The notes beneath the pieces are model-generated. The model searched no databases, was not told where the DNA came from, and was given only the letters and a program-made list of their open reading frames with translations. A program made the translations under genes and the position numbers. A stretch of 64,000 nucleotides of DNA, taken from positions 32,814,042 through 32,878,041 of the forward strand of contig CM060734.1 in NCBI GenBank assembly GCA_030704615.1. Reading direction: 5' to 3'. The stretch is from Takakia lepidozioides (Eukaryota; Streptophyta; Takakiopsida; Takakiales; Takakiaceae). Shown here piece after piece: positions 11,030 to 24,667 of this stretch (positions within the stretch are counted from its first letter, which is position 1; each line of letters starts with the position of its first letter).

Positions 11030-13247
11030 GCTTTCTGCCAGCTATTTTCCTTGCATCTAGACATTCACACCTTCTGGATGCCTGGCACACTTGGTCTGCA
11101 TTCTCAGTTGTTTGCGGCATGAGGCTTTTTGGAGGGTTGCAAGACTGGACCCCAGAGGATGGGGGAGGTTTTTCTCTCAATCCAGGGGCCATGGATATTT
11201 GACAATGTGATCTGGAGAGGTGATCTGGACACCTTGTGGAAGATTCGTCTTGGTAATTTCTTGCCAGTTTTGATGGGAGGATGTTGCAGGCATGAAGGGA
11301 AAATGCTTGTGGAGAAGATGTATGCTCTTCATAACAGAACTCTTTGTGGTTGGGTGAACTTCCCATAGCCCTTGATCTATTTGGTTGCTTTCAACTGTTC
11401 TCTTGAGTTGTATAGTGTAGAGAATGGAGAACATCTGCATTGGAGACAAATGATTGGTATGTTGTCTTATCAATCTTCCTGTGGAGGGGGGGAAGGGAAT
11501 GTGGAGATCAAAGTGTGTTTGGGTGTAAGTGAGCCTAAACTGGTCTGTAGCTCCATTGTCTAGATGTGCCTAGTACCTGTGAGTCCTGGCTATCAACAAG
11601 ACCACTCTCTTCTGTCATGGAAGAAAGATGGCAATTAATGATGACCAGCATCTTCAGAAAGTTCAATAATACCTACTTGCATATGCAAGTTGAGAGGCTG
11701 AGGACAATTCGGACTACCCCAAACATGCCTTGATATTGCAATATTCCCAAGGGTAAGTGCCTGTAAACTTTGTAGAAGGCAATATGGTGCAGCCTGTGTC
11801 TGGTTGGGCATGTATGTGGATTATTTGCAGCATTTGGTATATGCCAAATATCCATAGAATCTTATGTGCACCAATGTGGATAAGCTGTGTTTCTAGCTAC
11901 ATGGGTTGAGCGCCATGCTCCGTTAGTTGGTGATGTGAATGTTTCTCACTGCAGTCTCCTACCGATTGATTGGCTTACTAAGGGAAAGACGGGGTGCGAG
12001 CTTGCATAATGGGATGATTGTGTTTCTTTATTTTCCAGCAAAGTTCAAATGCTCTGAAAGCCAAAAGGCGTGAAGATCTGCATCTTACAATGGTGGTACT
12101 TCTTTCCTTGCACTCTCAATGTAGTTGTAGTGCAATATATTCTTGTAGTATAGCTACACAAATTGCATATGATTGTCACTTGGTGATGTATGTGGTGCTT
12201 TTTCCTTGAATATCCCTCTGCTATGAACATTTGACAATCTGGGTGGCTGGAACTTGGATGATGTTAGAAAGTCTTTGTTGGAAGATCTTCTAGTCTTTCT
12301 GTTTTTTCTTGTCACACCCTGAGTACCGTCCGGTATGCCAGGCAAGAATTAGCTAACTGGGTCATACGGTTTAATTCAAAGTCTAGCTGCTTGGTTTCAA
12401 AGGACATTCTACAGGGCTCAGTCACCACACATGGAGAATGAAAGCATCTTAAGATGCAAAATTATTTCTAAGCTTGTCTAGTGTGATCTGGACAGCAATG
12501 TGAGTCGGTCATGATAACGCCAATCATTTTTACTAGGTAGTCCAGAGGAAGATGAGTGGTGCAGAGTCCAATTGATCAAGTAGCTCTCCCAGGTAGATTA
12601 TGGCTGGTGTTCGTATTTAGGATATATGATTTACCAATGGTGCTACCTAACATCTTAGTGTACTTTGGTACCTGATGGTTCACTGAATTATGGTTGGTAA
12701 AGATCACACCTGATGGACCTCTTCCATATCCCCTTGTTCTGCCACTCAATCTAATGGTCTGAATAGAAGACATGCAGGGTCTGCAAGTAAAATTTGACGT
12801 GTATTGTGCCATGATGGATTCAACATTGGTTTGTTCAGGGCATCACCTATATTAGAAATTTCATGGGAATGGCAAGCACTCACAGGCTTTGCTGTTGGCT
12901 GGATCTCAATAAAACTCTGGAACCTTATGTTGAGTGGAACATGAAGCAGGAGTGTGTGGATCTTTTCCCTTTTTCTTTCATCCCGCTCTCCCTTCATCAG
13001 TATCTGGTCATATGGAATCCCGGCAATAAGCAGAGAGAGAGAAGCAGTGCACAGTGGAAGGACCCATGCTCACCAGCAGTAAATCAGCTGCGGGCGGAAG
13101 GAGAGTAAGGAGAGTAGGAATTCTATACCGGTGTATCTTTGTTCCAAAACCTCCTCTCTCTGGAAACCTGCCCGTCTTTTATTGGTGCTCTCTCTCTCTC
13201 TCTGTTTACTAAGGCTTCAACAGTAGAGAATTCTCAGCGATAACAGG
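11030..13247. other. 3' flank and intergenic DNA, no gene recognised
   Basis: Includes the 3' UTR of the ATP synthase gene and the converging 3' flank of the GT92 gene. A short (CT)n tract sits near 13188-13204. Short ORFs on both strands lack coding character and none was recognised. Confidence 0.45.
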
Positions 13248-15329
13248 TCACTGAAGGGACTCTTGAGCAGTCTTATTCCTCGCCGGTACCTCAGGGGCCA
13301 AGGGGCTAGGGTTGATATAACTTGAATTGAATATGCGGGAAGAGCTTGCAAAGGCATGAGCGGACTGGGTGGTCTCGGAAATACTCAAATCTTTCCACCA
13401 CCACCCATCCATGGCGACTGTCCCTTCAATCTCTTCAGGCACTTTGATGACCCTGCAATTGTCTTTGTTAGAGTCAGGGGTGAGGAGGCCAATGTAGTGG
13501 TTGACTCGGGCTGCCCCTGTATCCAGTGTGACACCATTCCATTGGGGATCAAGGGAGAGATGGGTGCTGCCCGCAAACACCCGGCGGGGATTGGCCAGCC
13601 ATGTCCTCTGGCCCTCAACACCATAACATGTTGGTGCTCTCTCCTTCTCTCCACATGTTGGGTGCTCTAGTCGAAAGTACATTCTATCTATTGCCCACAT
13701 CTCTCCAACACTCGAGTTCTGCTGGGGAGAACAGTAGGTATTGCTCCAGATCATGTTGCCAAATGAGATCCAAGGGCTGTCTTTATGGCTTTCCAACATG
13801 GCGGAAACACTGTAAGGGGCAGAGATGGAGAGATATTCGTCCAAGTCCCAGAAGAATACCCAATCGGCAAGAAATCGCACACGGTGTAAGCAATCGTTGA
13901 TTGCTAAGTGGTGACTTGGGTATTGCCCTTCAAACATCTTGCTCTTGTTGGAGCTTATGTTGACGAGCGTGAGTAACCCACGGTCCAGCAAAGGGCGAAG
14001 AACTTTCATCGTTTCTGCATCGAGCTGGCCTCCGTGATAGATGAAGTAGTGAACTTTCCCGTCATGAAACAGATGGTGGTGATACATAAACCACTGCTTC
14101 AAGTACTCTGCGTTCAGTTTGGCCCAGATGGGTGGAGAGCAGTAGGCATACTTGTATTTGCGGTGTCCTTCAAACTGGATGCGGTTGATAGCCTCTGGGC
14201 GCTCATCGAAGACAGGAACGAAGCTCCCAGTGGCGAGCTTGAGGTACAGATGCCCACCATGGCCATTGGCACCAGCGGGGTCCTCGAACACGCACTTGAT
14301 AACTGCGACATCGTAAGGGCCTCCATGTGGGTCATTCACAATGACCACACTCTTGGATCCCAGTTGTATCTGTGGATGCTTGTGTGAGGGAGAAGGAGAG
14401 AGAGGAAATACAGGTGCCTGCTCAGGGCTCCCAGTCCTAGCCATCCAAGCGCACATATTGGGGGTTGGGTCTGTGGGCGCAGTCTTTTCTTGAAGAGTGG
14501 CAGCCACGAGGGCGACCACGAAAAAAGCTTCGTTCGAGAATCTGTAAGCGCTGAACACCACGAGTGGGTGGAGAGCTTGGCCGTAAGTCTGGAATTTGTA
14601 ATCCCACTCTGACATCGAGTGTGGATTCTTCTTCTTTTCTTGTGCCTTGAATTCGACCTCTGGCCCCCACCCCCCATATCAAAACGTGTCTTTATGTTAA
14701 TGTCTGTGTGGATTGCATTCCACATGCTCTCAGTCTATGTCACTTGAATAACTATGAATCAAGAGCGAACGTTGTGCTGCATTCTTCCTGTTCCTGTACT
14801 TGGAAGAGGGGAACCCACCTTTGACAGCAGAATTCCTCCCGGAATCGGATGAGGCCAACTCCTTCTGAAGCTCCTCCACATTGTAGAGCTCTTGCATTAC
14901 CTCGGCAAGAAGCTCTCCCGTCGATCCGTCCAGTGCACCATTGATATCCCACTGAGGTGAAGATCGGTGCCCGCTCATCGCAAACACTGCATTGGCATCG
15001 GTTTCGGTAGTGTTCACAATAATTATCAATCCTTTCTCCAAACCCTCCTTCACTAGTTCCTTTATGGGTTGCACAGAATTTGCCGACGGATCCATAGCGG
15101 ACTCCTTACTAGTGTAAGCGATTTGGTTTGATCTTGACACACTGTGCGCTACACTGATTATCATGTGGTGGTTATGGCTCCTAAGGTCAGTCACGGTGCT
15201 GAAGACTATGAGAAGTACTCCAGACACTCCCAGAAAGCCAACTGCTACAGGCGCCATCCTCATAGATCGTGTTGTCCGTGCTATGTTGCCCATACTACAG
15301 GGTCTAATCCACGCGGTGAAAGCTGCCAT
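13248..15329 (-). CDS. GT92 (DUF23) galactosyltransferase, GALS-like
   Basis: Probable Golgi type II membrane glycosyltransferase of family GT92, whose plant members (GALS) extend beta-1,4-galactan side chains of pectin. Exon 1 is 15329-14744 and exon 2 is 14659-13248. The inferred 84-bp intron (A/GTGACA ... CCAG) joins two ORFs that a stop otherwise separates, giving 665 residues. A single membrane segment (VAVGFLGVSGVLLIVFSTV) near residues 28-46 follows a short basic tail. A stem region comes next. The catalytic domain spans about residues 290-620, with KSVVIVNDPHGGPYDVAVIKC, AYCSPPIWA, a DxD-type DLDEYL at 467-472, and a late GVTLDTGAARVNHYI segment. It is longer than Arabidopsis GALS (about 495 residues), mainly in the N-terminal stem. 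The donor is weak, so the exact junction is uncertain. Substrate is inferred from family only. Confidence 0.82.
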
Positions 15330-17141
15330 CCTCCTATTTTGTCTCTCTCGATGAAGTCTAATGTAGTACTTTCTTGCTTCTCTTGTGTGAGCTACTTCAT
15401 AATCTGATCAAGGACTAGCATTCACAACAGGCCATGAGTACTTTAAGGACTTTCTGCTATGGAAATCTGGCAGTGGACACTGAGATATACAGTGGGTTTG
15501 CTGCCAACTCGTTGTGTATGTACTTCAGCTACATTGTACTGATAACCAATTTCTCAGGAAGCAGGAAGGCCTCTCTCCGGGCTTAAGGGAGGCGTCCACC
15601 CCTGCTGCAATTTGCAAACGGGAGCTGGTAAGTCCAAAGCCCTTTCTGGTTTGGGGAAACAATGTCTCCCCTCTTTTTACTCCCACTCTCTCATATGCTA
15701 GACAGCAAGAATGTCTACTGATCCTGGGACATTCTCTAACCTTTTTGTATGCCTTACAGTAAGGACACAGAAACCAGCTCTCGATTACGTTAGTAGAGCG
15801 AAAGTGGGCGTCTCTCTCCCTCAAGCAAGCGTATGAAGAGCACATAGATACAGTATAGGAACTACGGACTCGGCCATTCTCTACTGGAAACCCAACAGTG
15901 GTAGCTAGAAGAGCTATGGGGCCAAGACTGGGAAATATCAGAAACCTGGCAGGAAGAGCCAAGACTGGTGAATGACGAGCCCACAGTGACGATCTTGCAA
16001 ATCACAAGATTGGGGATGGTCATTTGCAACAATTTCCGAGTCTTGGCCCACATCATTGCCACCCCACTGCGAGACTTGGAGACTATGCAGAAATTTGAGC
16101 CAGCGATCTGTAGACGAATTTGGACGGACGTCAAAGTCGGACCCGACGTTAACTCTGGACGCAAATGCTTCTTGGAAGAGGGATATTGTGGAGGGTGATG
16201 TACTGCACACTCCATTTGTCCAAGAGGTGCGTGCCTTCGCCCGTCCGTTTTCAACCTCACAGCTGCTATCGAGTGAAGTATCTTCCACTGTAATCAAAAC
16301 ATTGAGCACTCGACTCTGCCTCAGGCCTACCGCGACCCACCTTGGTGAATGGGGTTCAAATGCTGGATGTCTTGTTGGGTGTGTGGTCTTGCCTTGTGGG
16401 CTGGGCTGGAGCCTTGTGTGCTCGGCACCTCATGGCGGGTTACATTATACTCCCTCTTACCAATGTGAGCAGGTTTCTCCGGGGTGATTTGTGATTTCCC
16501 TTTCCAGAAAACCAATTGCTCTCCAGGTGGTTGCTGAATTGCTCTTTCGTAGGACTACTTTCTTGACTGCCTACCACCGGAAGATTGACACACCATGTGT
16601 GCTTAGACTTGTCAACATGGAGGTTGCTTGGAGTCTTTAGATCGTCGCCGACAGCAGATGATGTTGAAGTCTTGGACTTCCTTCAACCGATCCTCGAGGT
16701 AGCTGGTTATTGCATTTCATTTCTTATGTCCGATACGCTGTTTGGTTAGGAGCATTCTTACTGTTCAGCTATGAACTCCTCGTTGGAATCAAACTATGAA
16801 CACGTCCCCAGTAGTGTTTTGTTTGCTCGCTTCCTCCTTGACAGGAAGAGGAGAAAGGAAAAGAAAAAGTCAAATGATCGAGATACAAGGAAAAAGCTTA
16901 GTAATCAGTGCAGAGTTGAACTCGCTCAAGTATTAAAATAGAAAATGTCGAGTAGGTAAGGCAAAAGAGAAAGAAAAAGTTTAGGTGCAGTGTGGTGTCG
17001 TGGGTCCCACGACATCACGAGTATGTAGACGATGCAAGTTCTCAAAGCAATGGCACAGTGAAGGCCTTGTATTTGATGTGTTCATATTGCAGTTTGCAAT
17101 TACACCCAGGTTTCTACTAAGCAGGTTTTCAAGTCTTTGAA
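15330..17141. other. No gene recognised
   Basis: Upstream flank of the GT92 gene, then anonymous DNA. Overlapping minus-strand ORFs around 15525-16309 show no recognisable domain and no convincing splice structure. Two minus-strand frames overlap extensively, as expected for non-coding DNA. Confidence 0.4.
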
Positions 17142-18474
<1,333 letters not shown>

Positions 18475-20040
18475 ATGAGCAATAAATGACAAAATTTGGG
18501 GTGACCCCAGCTTTCCATGTTTTGGCCCATGGGATATACCCTAAGAAAGGAAGGAGGGGCAGTGCATAGAGGTCAGGGAAGGGGAAACCCACATCTAAGA
18601 GGTTGCATTGAAATGATGGATTCAATCAGAAATTCAGGAGGACGTTCCCAACTTGATTCACAACATTGGCACCGTTCATTTTTCCAGAAAACATACCCAA
18701 GCTTTTCTCAAAAACCAAGGCAGCAAAATACAAAAAGATGCAGTACGGGACCCCCTCAGGATCACTACGAAGGAGGTATAACCAAATCTTGTCCAAAAAC
18801 TCTGAAAATTAGTAGAAGGTGGCCAACATCACTAGGCATGTTCATGTTGAATTTGATCTCAATTGGCTGAGCCATTTAGGAATTCCGATAAGATTGGTGA
18901 AGTTGTTTCCTACTCTGCAAAGGTTTCAGAAACTTTTCATGCTCACAAAAATGATAAGATCCTCCCCCCCCCCCCCACTTTTGAGGTAATTTGAACTCGA
19001 ATACAAGGGAGTTGGGAAGAGGTCTTTATCTTCCCTCCCTAAGCTCGGATTAGGTGCTTTGTTGTATTACATGCCTAAACTCACGAAGCGCTTGTAGCAG
19101 GGATGAATCGTTTTAGTTCGTTGTAACATCCTCAAGAAGTGCACCTTCAACATTGGAATTGAGAGAAGCTGTTATTGTGAAGTGGTCTTGTTCTTTACTT
19201 CTTTGATGATCATCATGTGTCGGCTAGTCATGACTAGTGATAATAGACAGCTTTCACTTGCTGTATCTGGTTATCTGGCACCTGTTTTAGTAAGCCTGTA
19301 AATATGTACACTAACTTGAGTGGGGAGGTGTGATTGGACTTGCTGCAATTCTGACTTATTACCCCAAGGTTGGCGGCCTGCAGGTGGATCCATCTTAAAT
19401 ACTTTTTGAGGCACTTTGTAAGGAGTGCAACCTAATGGTATACATATTCACTCAGCAAAGAGCATCAAATCTTGTTCATTTAAGTGATGAAGGTAGCTAC
19501 AGACTTCTTATGTCTTTGTCAAGCTTCAAATTCAAGAACTAAGACTCCTGCATCACCTACTAACCTTGTCAGCCCAGCAACTGAAAGGAGACAAATTAGC
19601 AGGTCAACATGTGCATCAATATCTGGTAGTGCACACCATGACAGATTGCCCGGTCTTTGTCCCTGGTTATTGAAATCAACAATCCGTGGTTGTAAGATCT
19701 GACATGGCCACACCTCTAGGCACACAACCTCTAACAGTGGGCGCGCATTTTCCCCTCATCCGTCCATTTCTCTTTTCCTTTGGGATGTATTGAATGATGC
19801 AGTTCTCTCCCTGCATGGCCAGCTTGTCCACCATGTTTTGCTCTTTAGAAGTTTTCAGATTGGAAGATGGAGAGCGGACAACCTGTGGGGGAGCTGCCGT
19901 GTCACTGGAGCCAACCATCAGATTCTGAAATCTGGCCACATTCTGTTTGGTCTTTTTGTCAGCCTGATCCTTAAGCTTCAGCCTAACCTGTTCCACCATA
20001 GATTCTCCATCCTTTTGAGCCCATGACTAGATCTCCATAG
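18475..20040. other. No gene recognised; decayed tail of helicase copy possible
   Basis: The first few hundred bases may be the decayed 3' part of the helicase retrocopy, but no frame is convincing. A 12-C homopolymer lies at 18965-18976. A minus-strand ORF at 19999-19676 encodes a charged peptide (VEQVRLKLKDQADKKTKQNV) that could be a mobile-element or exon fragment. It was not recognised. Confidence 0.35.
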
Positions 20041-20066
20041 TTGAGCCGTGCATAAAAAACATCTAT

Positions 20067-20132
20067 TCATCCATTTTCTTACTTGTCATCCGAAACTCGT
20101 CTACCATTATTCATCCGTCCTTCATTTCATCC
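20067..20132. repeat. Cluster of TCATCC motifs
   Basis: TCATCC occurs at 20067, 20086, 20111 and 20127, spaced 16-25 bp. The reverse complement, GGATGA, forms a regular array at 49231-49317. Both clusters lie upstream of GCGATCGC palindromes and an unidentified ORF. It may be a subterminal transposon repeat. Confidence 0.45.
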
Positions 20133-20347
20133 ATCTGAACCACGCGCGAACGCTCGTCGATGTGGTTCTAGTTCTGTTATGGAGTCGTAGACAATGTTGT
20201 GCATTTGGATCGTAGCTTTAGTAGATCCTTTAATTTTCTACAAATTTCTGTTTCGACCAATAGAGACCTACGTTCTACATTCTAGTACATAATCCGAGAG
20301 TCCGAGTTCTATTTTCAATTTGCAAATCATTATAACCCTAAACGCGG

Positions 20348-20499
20348 GCGATCGCGCGAGGTTCTTTTTCATCTTCATCCTCAGTTTTTCTAAACAAACT
20401 TCAGTAACTTATTGTTTCACTCTTTCTTAGTGTCCATTGATATAGTGCCGAATCATTAATCACCAAAATCTCTAGTGTAGGATACAAGCGCGATCGCGC
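20348..20499. repeat. Two GCGATCGC-centred palindromes
   Basis: GCGATCGC lies at 20348-20355 and 20490-20497. The second sits in the 12-bp perfect palindrome GCGCGATCGCGC at 20488-20499. Both are followed by GAGGT. The second lies within the open frame that leads into the 20507-21775 ORF. The same octamer recurs in the 50-51.7 kb region. Confidence 0.8.
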
Positions 20500-20506
20500 G
20501 AGGTAC

Positions 20507-21775
20507 TTGGAAATATCGTTGTTCCAAACTGGTCAACAAGTTTTCCTCACTCTTCAGGGCTCGAACTCTATCGTCACAACAGCAGAATGTCTCAATGTGA
20601 CTGGTTGCGGAAGTTGCTATGAACGACAGCTAAACGGGTCCACAATATATGTTGTTATAGTGTCTTGTGATCCGGCACATTCTTCTGTGTCGTTGCCATA
20701 TCCGCACATGGATGCGGACTCTTTGGGAGAAGCAATCGGAACACCTGTCGTTTGGGATGTGGTGCAAATTCAAAAAGATACTGGGACTGACACCAACACC
20801 AACAATGAGGTTCATCGGTTCTCGGAGGTCGAATTGACATCTGCGGCTGATTACCATCCAAAATTCAATGAACAAATTGAATCTGACATGTCAAGGCCGT
20901 CTCTGAATAACGATGTTGCTATGGGTAGAGACAGTTGGAGAAATAAATCGTGTATTCTCCTTGGAGATGCACAAAGTGCTTTGTACGAGGATAGAATTCA
21001 AGCATGTCATCCTGACGTGGTGATACTTTGTGAAAAAATTGGAGAACATCACGTCGGGGTGCTCGTTACAAGGATTTTGAATGGCGGTTCAACCAATCTC
21101 ATGTGTCTCGTGAACTGGCCATTGATGCAGACTCGGTTGATTGATAGTGGCAAGACATTGTCACTAGAGCTTCATAGGTTCATCAATAGTAAGGAACAAA
21201 CATATATTGGTCACAACGAGAAATGTGTTAAAAAAGCAGCATACCGGCATTTCAACAAACCAAAAAAAAATCCGAAAAAAGATGATTCCAAAAAGATAAA
21301 TACTCGCCTATCTCTACAGGCAGTTCGAGAAGTCAGCAGCAAACAATGTTGCAATTTACAGTGTTGCCAATATTTTGATTGGAGAAAAACACTCGCTATC
21401 CGGACCGCTTATTGGGGATCCTCTTACGACGAACGGAGCGAGTTCGGTTTTGATGTTCCCAAAAGACTTCATCGAATCGACGGGGTTTCGACAAAGGCCT
21501 ACATAACCATTGAGGGCGTTGATGTGTGTGAGACAGCTTGGTGGACAATTCACGGAATCGGTCGTTCAACCTACATGAAATACAAAAAACTGAGCAGAGA
21601 GGGTGTGGTTACATCGTTGCACGGGAATTCCGGAGTGAAACGGCCCCGTCCACAAACTCGTCAAGCTGAAGGAAACTTAATGTCGATTATAAACGGGAGA
21701 ACGACGAGTAGGGGTAGGCTTGTGAACTCTGAAAAAAAAAAAAATTCTGCATTTTGGCTAAGTCTCCAGCTTTGA
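20507..21775 (+). CDS. Unidentified mobile-element-like protein
   Basis: Function not recognised. The 422-codon ORF has no ATG at its listed start (TTG); the frame stays open upstream through the GCGATCGC palindrome, so either an exon or a decayed 5' end precedes it. The N-terminal part contains GEAIGTPVVWD, reminiscent of a domain (DUF8039-like) found in plant transposon proteins. A lysine-rich linker (NKPKKNPKKDDSKK) leads to a compact C-terminal domain. This has paired cysteines (CCNLQCCQYF), IRTAYWGSSYDERS, VDVCETAWWTIHGIG and TYMKYKKLSREG, suggesting a zinc-binding plus helix-turn-helix DNA-binding fold. It ends in an A-run (21731-21743). Flanking TCATCC motifs and palindromes suggest a transposon. 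I infer a TE-encoded DNA-binding protein lacking its catalytic partner here; homology search would decide. Confidence 0.55.
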   Translation: MEISLFQTGQQVFLTLQGSNSIVTTAECLNVTGCGSCYERQLNGSTIYVVIVSCDPAHSSVSLPYPHMDADSLGEAIGTPVVWDVVQIQKDTGTDTNTNNEVHRFSEVELTSAADYHPKFNEQIESDMSRPSLNNDVAMGRDSWRNKSCILLGDAQSALYEDRIQACHPDVVILCEKIGEHHVGVLVTRILNGGSTNLMCLVNWPLMQTRLIDSGKTLSLELHRFINSKEQTYIGHNEKCVKKAAYRHFNKPKKNPKKDDSKKINTRLSLQAVREVSSKQCCNLQCCQYFDWRKTLAIRTAYWGSSYDERSEFGFDVPKRLHRIDGVSTKAYITIEGVDVCETAWWTIHGIGRSTYMKYKKLSREGVVTSLHGNSGVKRPRPQTRQAEGNLMSIINGRTTSRGRLVNSEKKKNSAFWLSLQL

Positions 21776-22456
21776 ATGTATGTGGTTTTAATCTAGGATT
21801 GCTTTCTTGTAGGTGTTGGAGTGGTTGCTGACATGGAGTTGTTGCAGTGCTGGAGTTTGGGCTGCATCAACACATTTGATAAGTATTTTTAAACTGCTGA
21901 TTGTTTATGTTTGATATTGACCAATGCTTATACTCCGCATCCACTTGACCTTTGAGGTCTAACTTGGGTGTTTTTGTTCTCTTCACAGGTGCAGAGTTTC
22001 AAGACATGGCACACCACCATCTATCACTTGAGGTGGAGATCAGCTACTGTACTTAGGCATCGCAAGAGTAGCCAACGTACCCAGTCACCTACAGATTAGC
22101 CAGTGTTTGAGTGACCACAAATTTGCTTTTATTTTGGGATCCTCGGTTCCATTACAATGTTGATTTTTTAGCCCTGTCATCTGGTTCTTAACTTTGCTCA
22201 TGCTGGTATTGGCGAGGACAAGAAATTGACAGCAAACCAAAGAGATTTTGGCATAGAGTAGAGTAGATCATTTTATAAGCTTCACATATGCATAACTCAA
22301 CAGGAGCAATTTCATAAGCTCATGGCAGTTCCTAATTTCAATTGCTTTGTTTCTATTTGTATTAGTGCTCTGTCGCATTCAACATTTGTGGCTTGAAAGA
22401 AAAACAACGGCAGTGAAAATAGTTATAAATGCAAGGCCAAAAGTTCCATATGTATG
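21776..22456. other. No gene recognised
   Basis: Flank between the element-like ORF and the hAT transposase 3' end. It probably holds the 3' part of the hAT element. Terminal inverted repeats were looked for by eye and not found. Confidence 0.35.
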
Positions 22457-24667
22457 CTACAATACTGCTTCGACTAGCTTACAATCAACACGGGCATCAC
22501 TGGGCCAATTTTTGTAAACCATTACCAATTTGTCCAAATTATCCACCCCCAGACGACATCGTCTAAGAGCAGTCAACACACCTGCCACGGAGAAAATTCT
22601 CTCCGTCTCAATCTGAGAACCAGGTATTCCAAGAATTTGACGAGCCAACCACCCAACATTAGGGAACCTTGTCTCATGCTCAAACCACCATTTCATTGGA
22701 TCTAGTTTCTCCTCATTGTCAACGGGAAAGTGTCGGAATAAAGAAAGCTCAGCCTTCAATAAGCCCTCACTGGCCTCCTCAGTGGAGGCAGCCCTACCAA
22801 ACAATCCATGCGAAGGTAGCTCAGGAGTGGGTGGATGCGGAGCTGTGCCACCTTTAGGGTTCAAGTGCTCAATCACAGTGGTCAATAGTGGCAGCAATAC
22901 AACTGAATCATATTCTTGCACCAGACGTTCAGCTGACATCCTACCAATGTAATCAGCAATGCACTGTAAGCCTTTGAACCGTGGATCCAAAATTAAGGCT
23001 AGCATGTTATGTGTCCTGTTCTCAATGAAATATTCAATAAATGAAAGAAATGGGCGAAGAACCTCTATGACTTGGAGGGCCATGCGAGCATAAAACAACT
23101 CTATCTCCGCATCAAAAGATCCATATTGTAAGCGTGGCACATGAGCTGCCCTTACTTCCACAATCTTCCTCATCTCCGTCATGATAGCCAAGCCAGCTAA
23201 GAGGGCATTTGAGAGCAGCCAATAACCCCTTCGCTAGTTCAGAATGCATTGGTGCACTACAGGTGTCAAAGTGTCTTCCACAGCTTTGGCTATGGCCCAT
23301 GTCCGCCCACTGGGAACCCTGGTTTGCAAGGCAACAAATTGCCGTGTGTAGCAAATATTGATGGCATTAGCATACGCCAACGTCTCCTGAAACATAATGA
23401 CTTTCGATGTAAATCTTGTCTTGACAGGGGTCCTGAGTTTTCTCTTGGGCAGGCCTGCATCCACACAAGCCTTCTCCCACTCCAACTTGCCCTTACCACT
23501 TTTCTTCATCCAAGTGATGGTTTTTTGCAAGGCTGCCTGAGCCTCTTTTAAGCTCACCTCAATCATACCACCACTGACCTTCCCCTCATTTGTTGCGTAT
23601 TGGCATGCCTTAGACATGGCATGCCCAAAGCAAGACCCTAGATAGGGCTCTGACAGCTTCAAAGGATCACATTTCACCACTGAAGTTCGGGCAGATTGCA
23701 AAGTGACCGCAAGGTTAGCCCCTTCATCCTTTACATAAGCTATCACCTTGTCTAATAGCTTGAATTGGGCCAGCTGAGCTTTCATTTGGGCTGCAAGAGC
23801 AAGTCCAGATGTATCTGGAGCTTCAAAAATACCAACTGTAATATGGCATGGACACCAAACCTCGTTGATAAAGTTTACCACAAGTGCAAAGGTATCATGC
23901 CCTGATCTTGACATCCACAAGTCAAAGGAGCAAGACACGGTGGATGCAGAGGCTATGGCAGGTAAAACATATGTGTCCATCATTTTCTTGAACAAAGCAG
24001 GTAGATGGTCTTTCACAAGCTGTTTTCTGCTAGGGAATACAACCTGACAACACTGTCTCATGATTAATCTGCGGAGCCAAGGATTCTCAACAACTGACAG
24101 GGGCATGTACCCTTTACAGACCAGAAGCACCAGATCTTCAATGAACCTCAGCTGGGCAGGATTATCTTTCCTGTATGGCCTACAACTGCCAAAGAACGAA
24201 GTGATAGCACTCGGAGACACAGACTGTCGTTTTTTGGTTTTTTGACGTTTATTGCTACCTTGATCTACAACAGTTAAGCCATGATCTAGATTGTAGTTTA
24301 CAAAGCCTTTTCTGGTTCTGGTTGAGTTACTAGAGCTGTGAGCATTCTCCACTGAATGACACATAATGCACCTCATCAGTTGTGTCTCATTCATCTCTAC
24401 CTTAGCACTTGCATCGTTCAGGACAAAAAACGCCCAACACTCAGAACCTCTATGATATGGGAGCCAAAATCCCTGATTGGCGACCAAAACTTGCAAGCGT
24501 TGGCGCCACAGAGCCTCCTCCTTGGCAATTCGGTCCTCTTCCACCTGATCACTAACTTGCAGGACCTCCTCACTTGTCACGCCTGTCTCCAAGTCCTCTA
24601 CATCCTCCCCAGTAGATAGCAACAATGTTTCAGTCTCACTGATCTCTAACGCATTGAAGAAATCCAT
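22457..24667 (-). mobile_element. hAT transposase, one internal nonsense codon
   Basis: Cut-and-paste DNA transposase of the hAT superfamily. One frame of 737 codons runs from 24667 to 22457, broken only by TAG at 23236-23234 (codon 478). The downstream part remains open in the same frame. The N-terminal part has a cysteine/histidine cluster (RCIMCHSVENAHSSSNSTR) resembling a BED finger. The middle contains a DUF659-like core (CSFDLWMSRSGHDTFALVVNFI; VIAYVKDEGANLAVTL). The C-terminal end is the hAT dimerisation domain (WWFEHETRFPNVGWLARQIL; SQIETERIFSVAGVLTALRR). Intactness apart from a single stop suggests recent inactivation, a sequencing error, or readthrough. Terminal repeats and the 8-bp target duplication were not located, so element ends are unknown. 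Confidence 0.9.

Noticed and set aside
22457-24667. Two separate hAT genes
   Set aside because: The two ORFs are in the same frame and separated only by one TAG and 14 open codons; the downstream start is a TTG.
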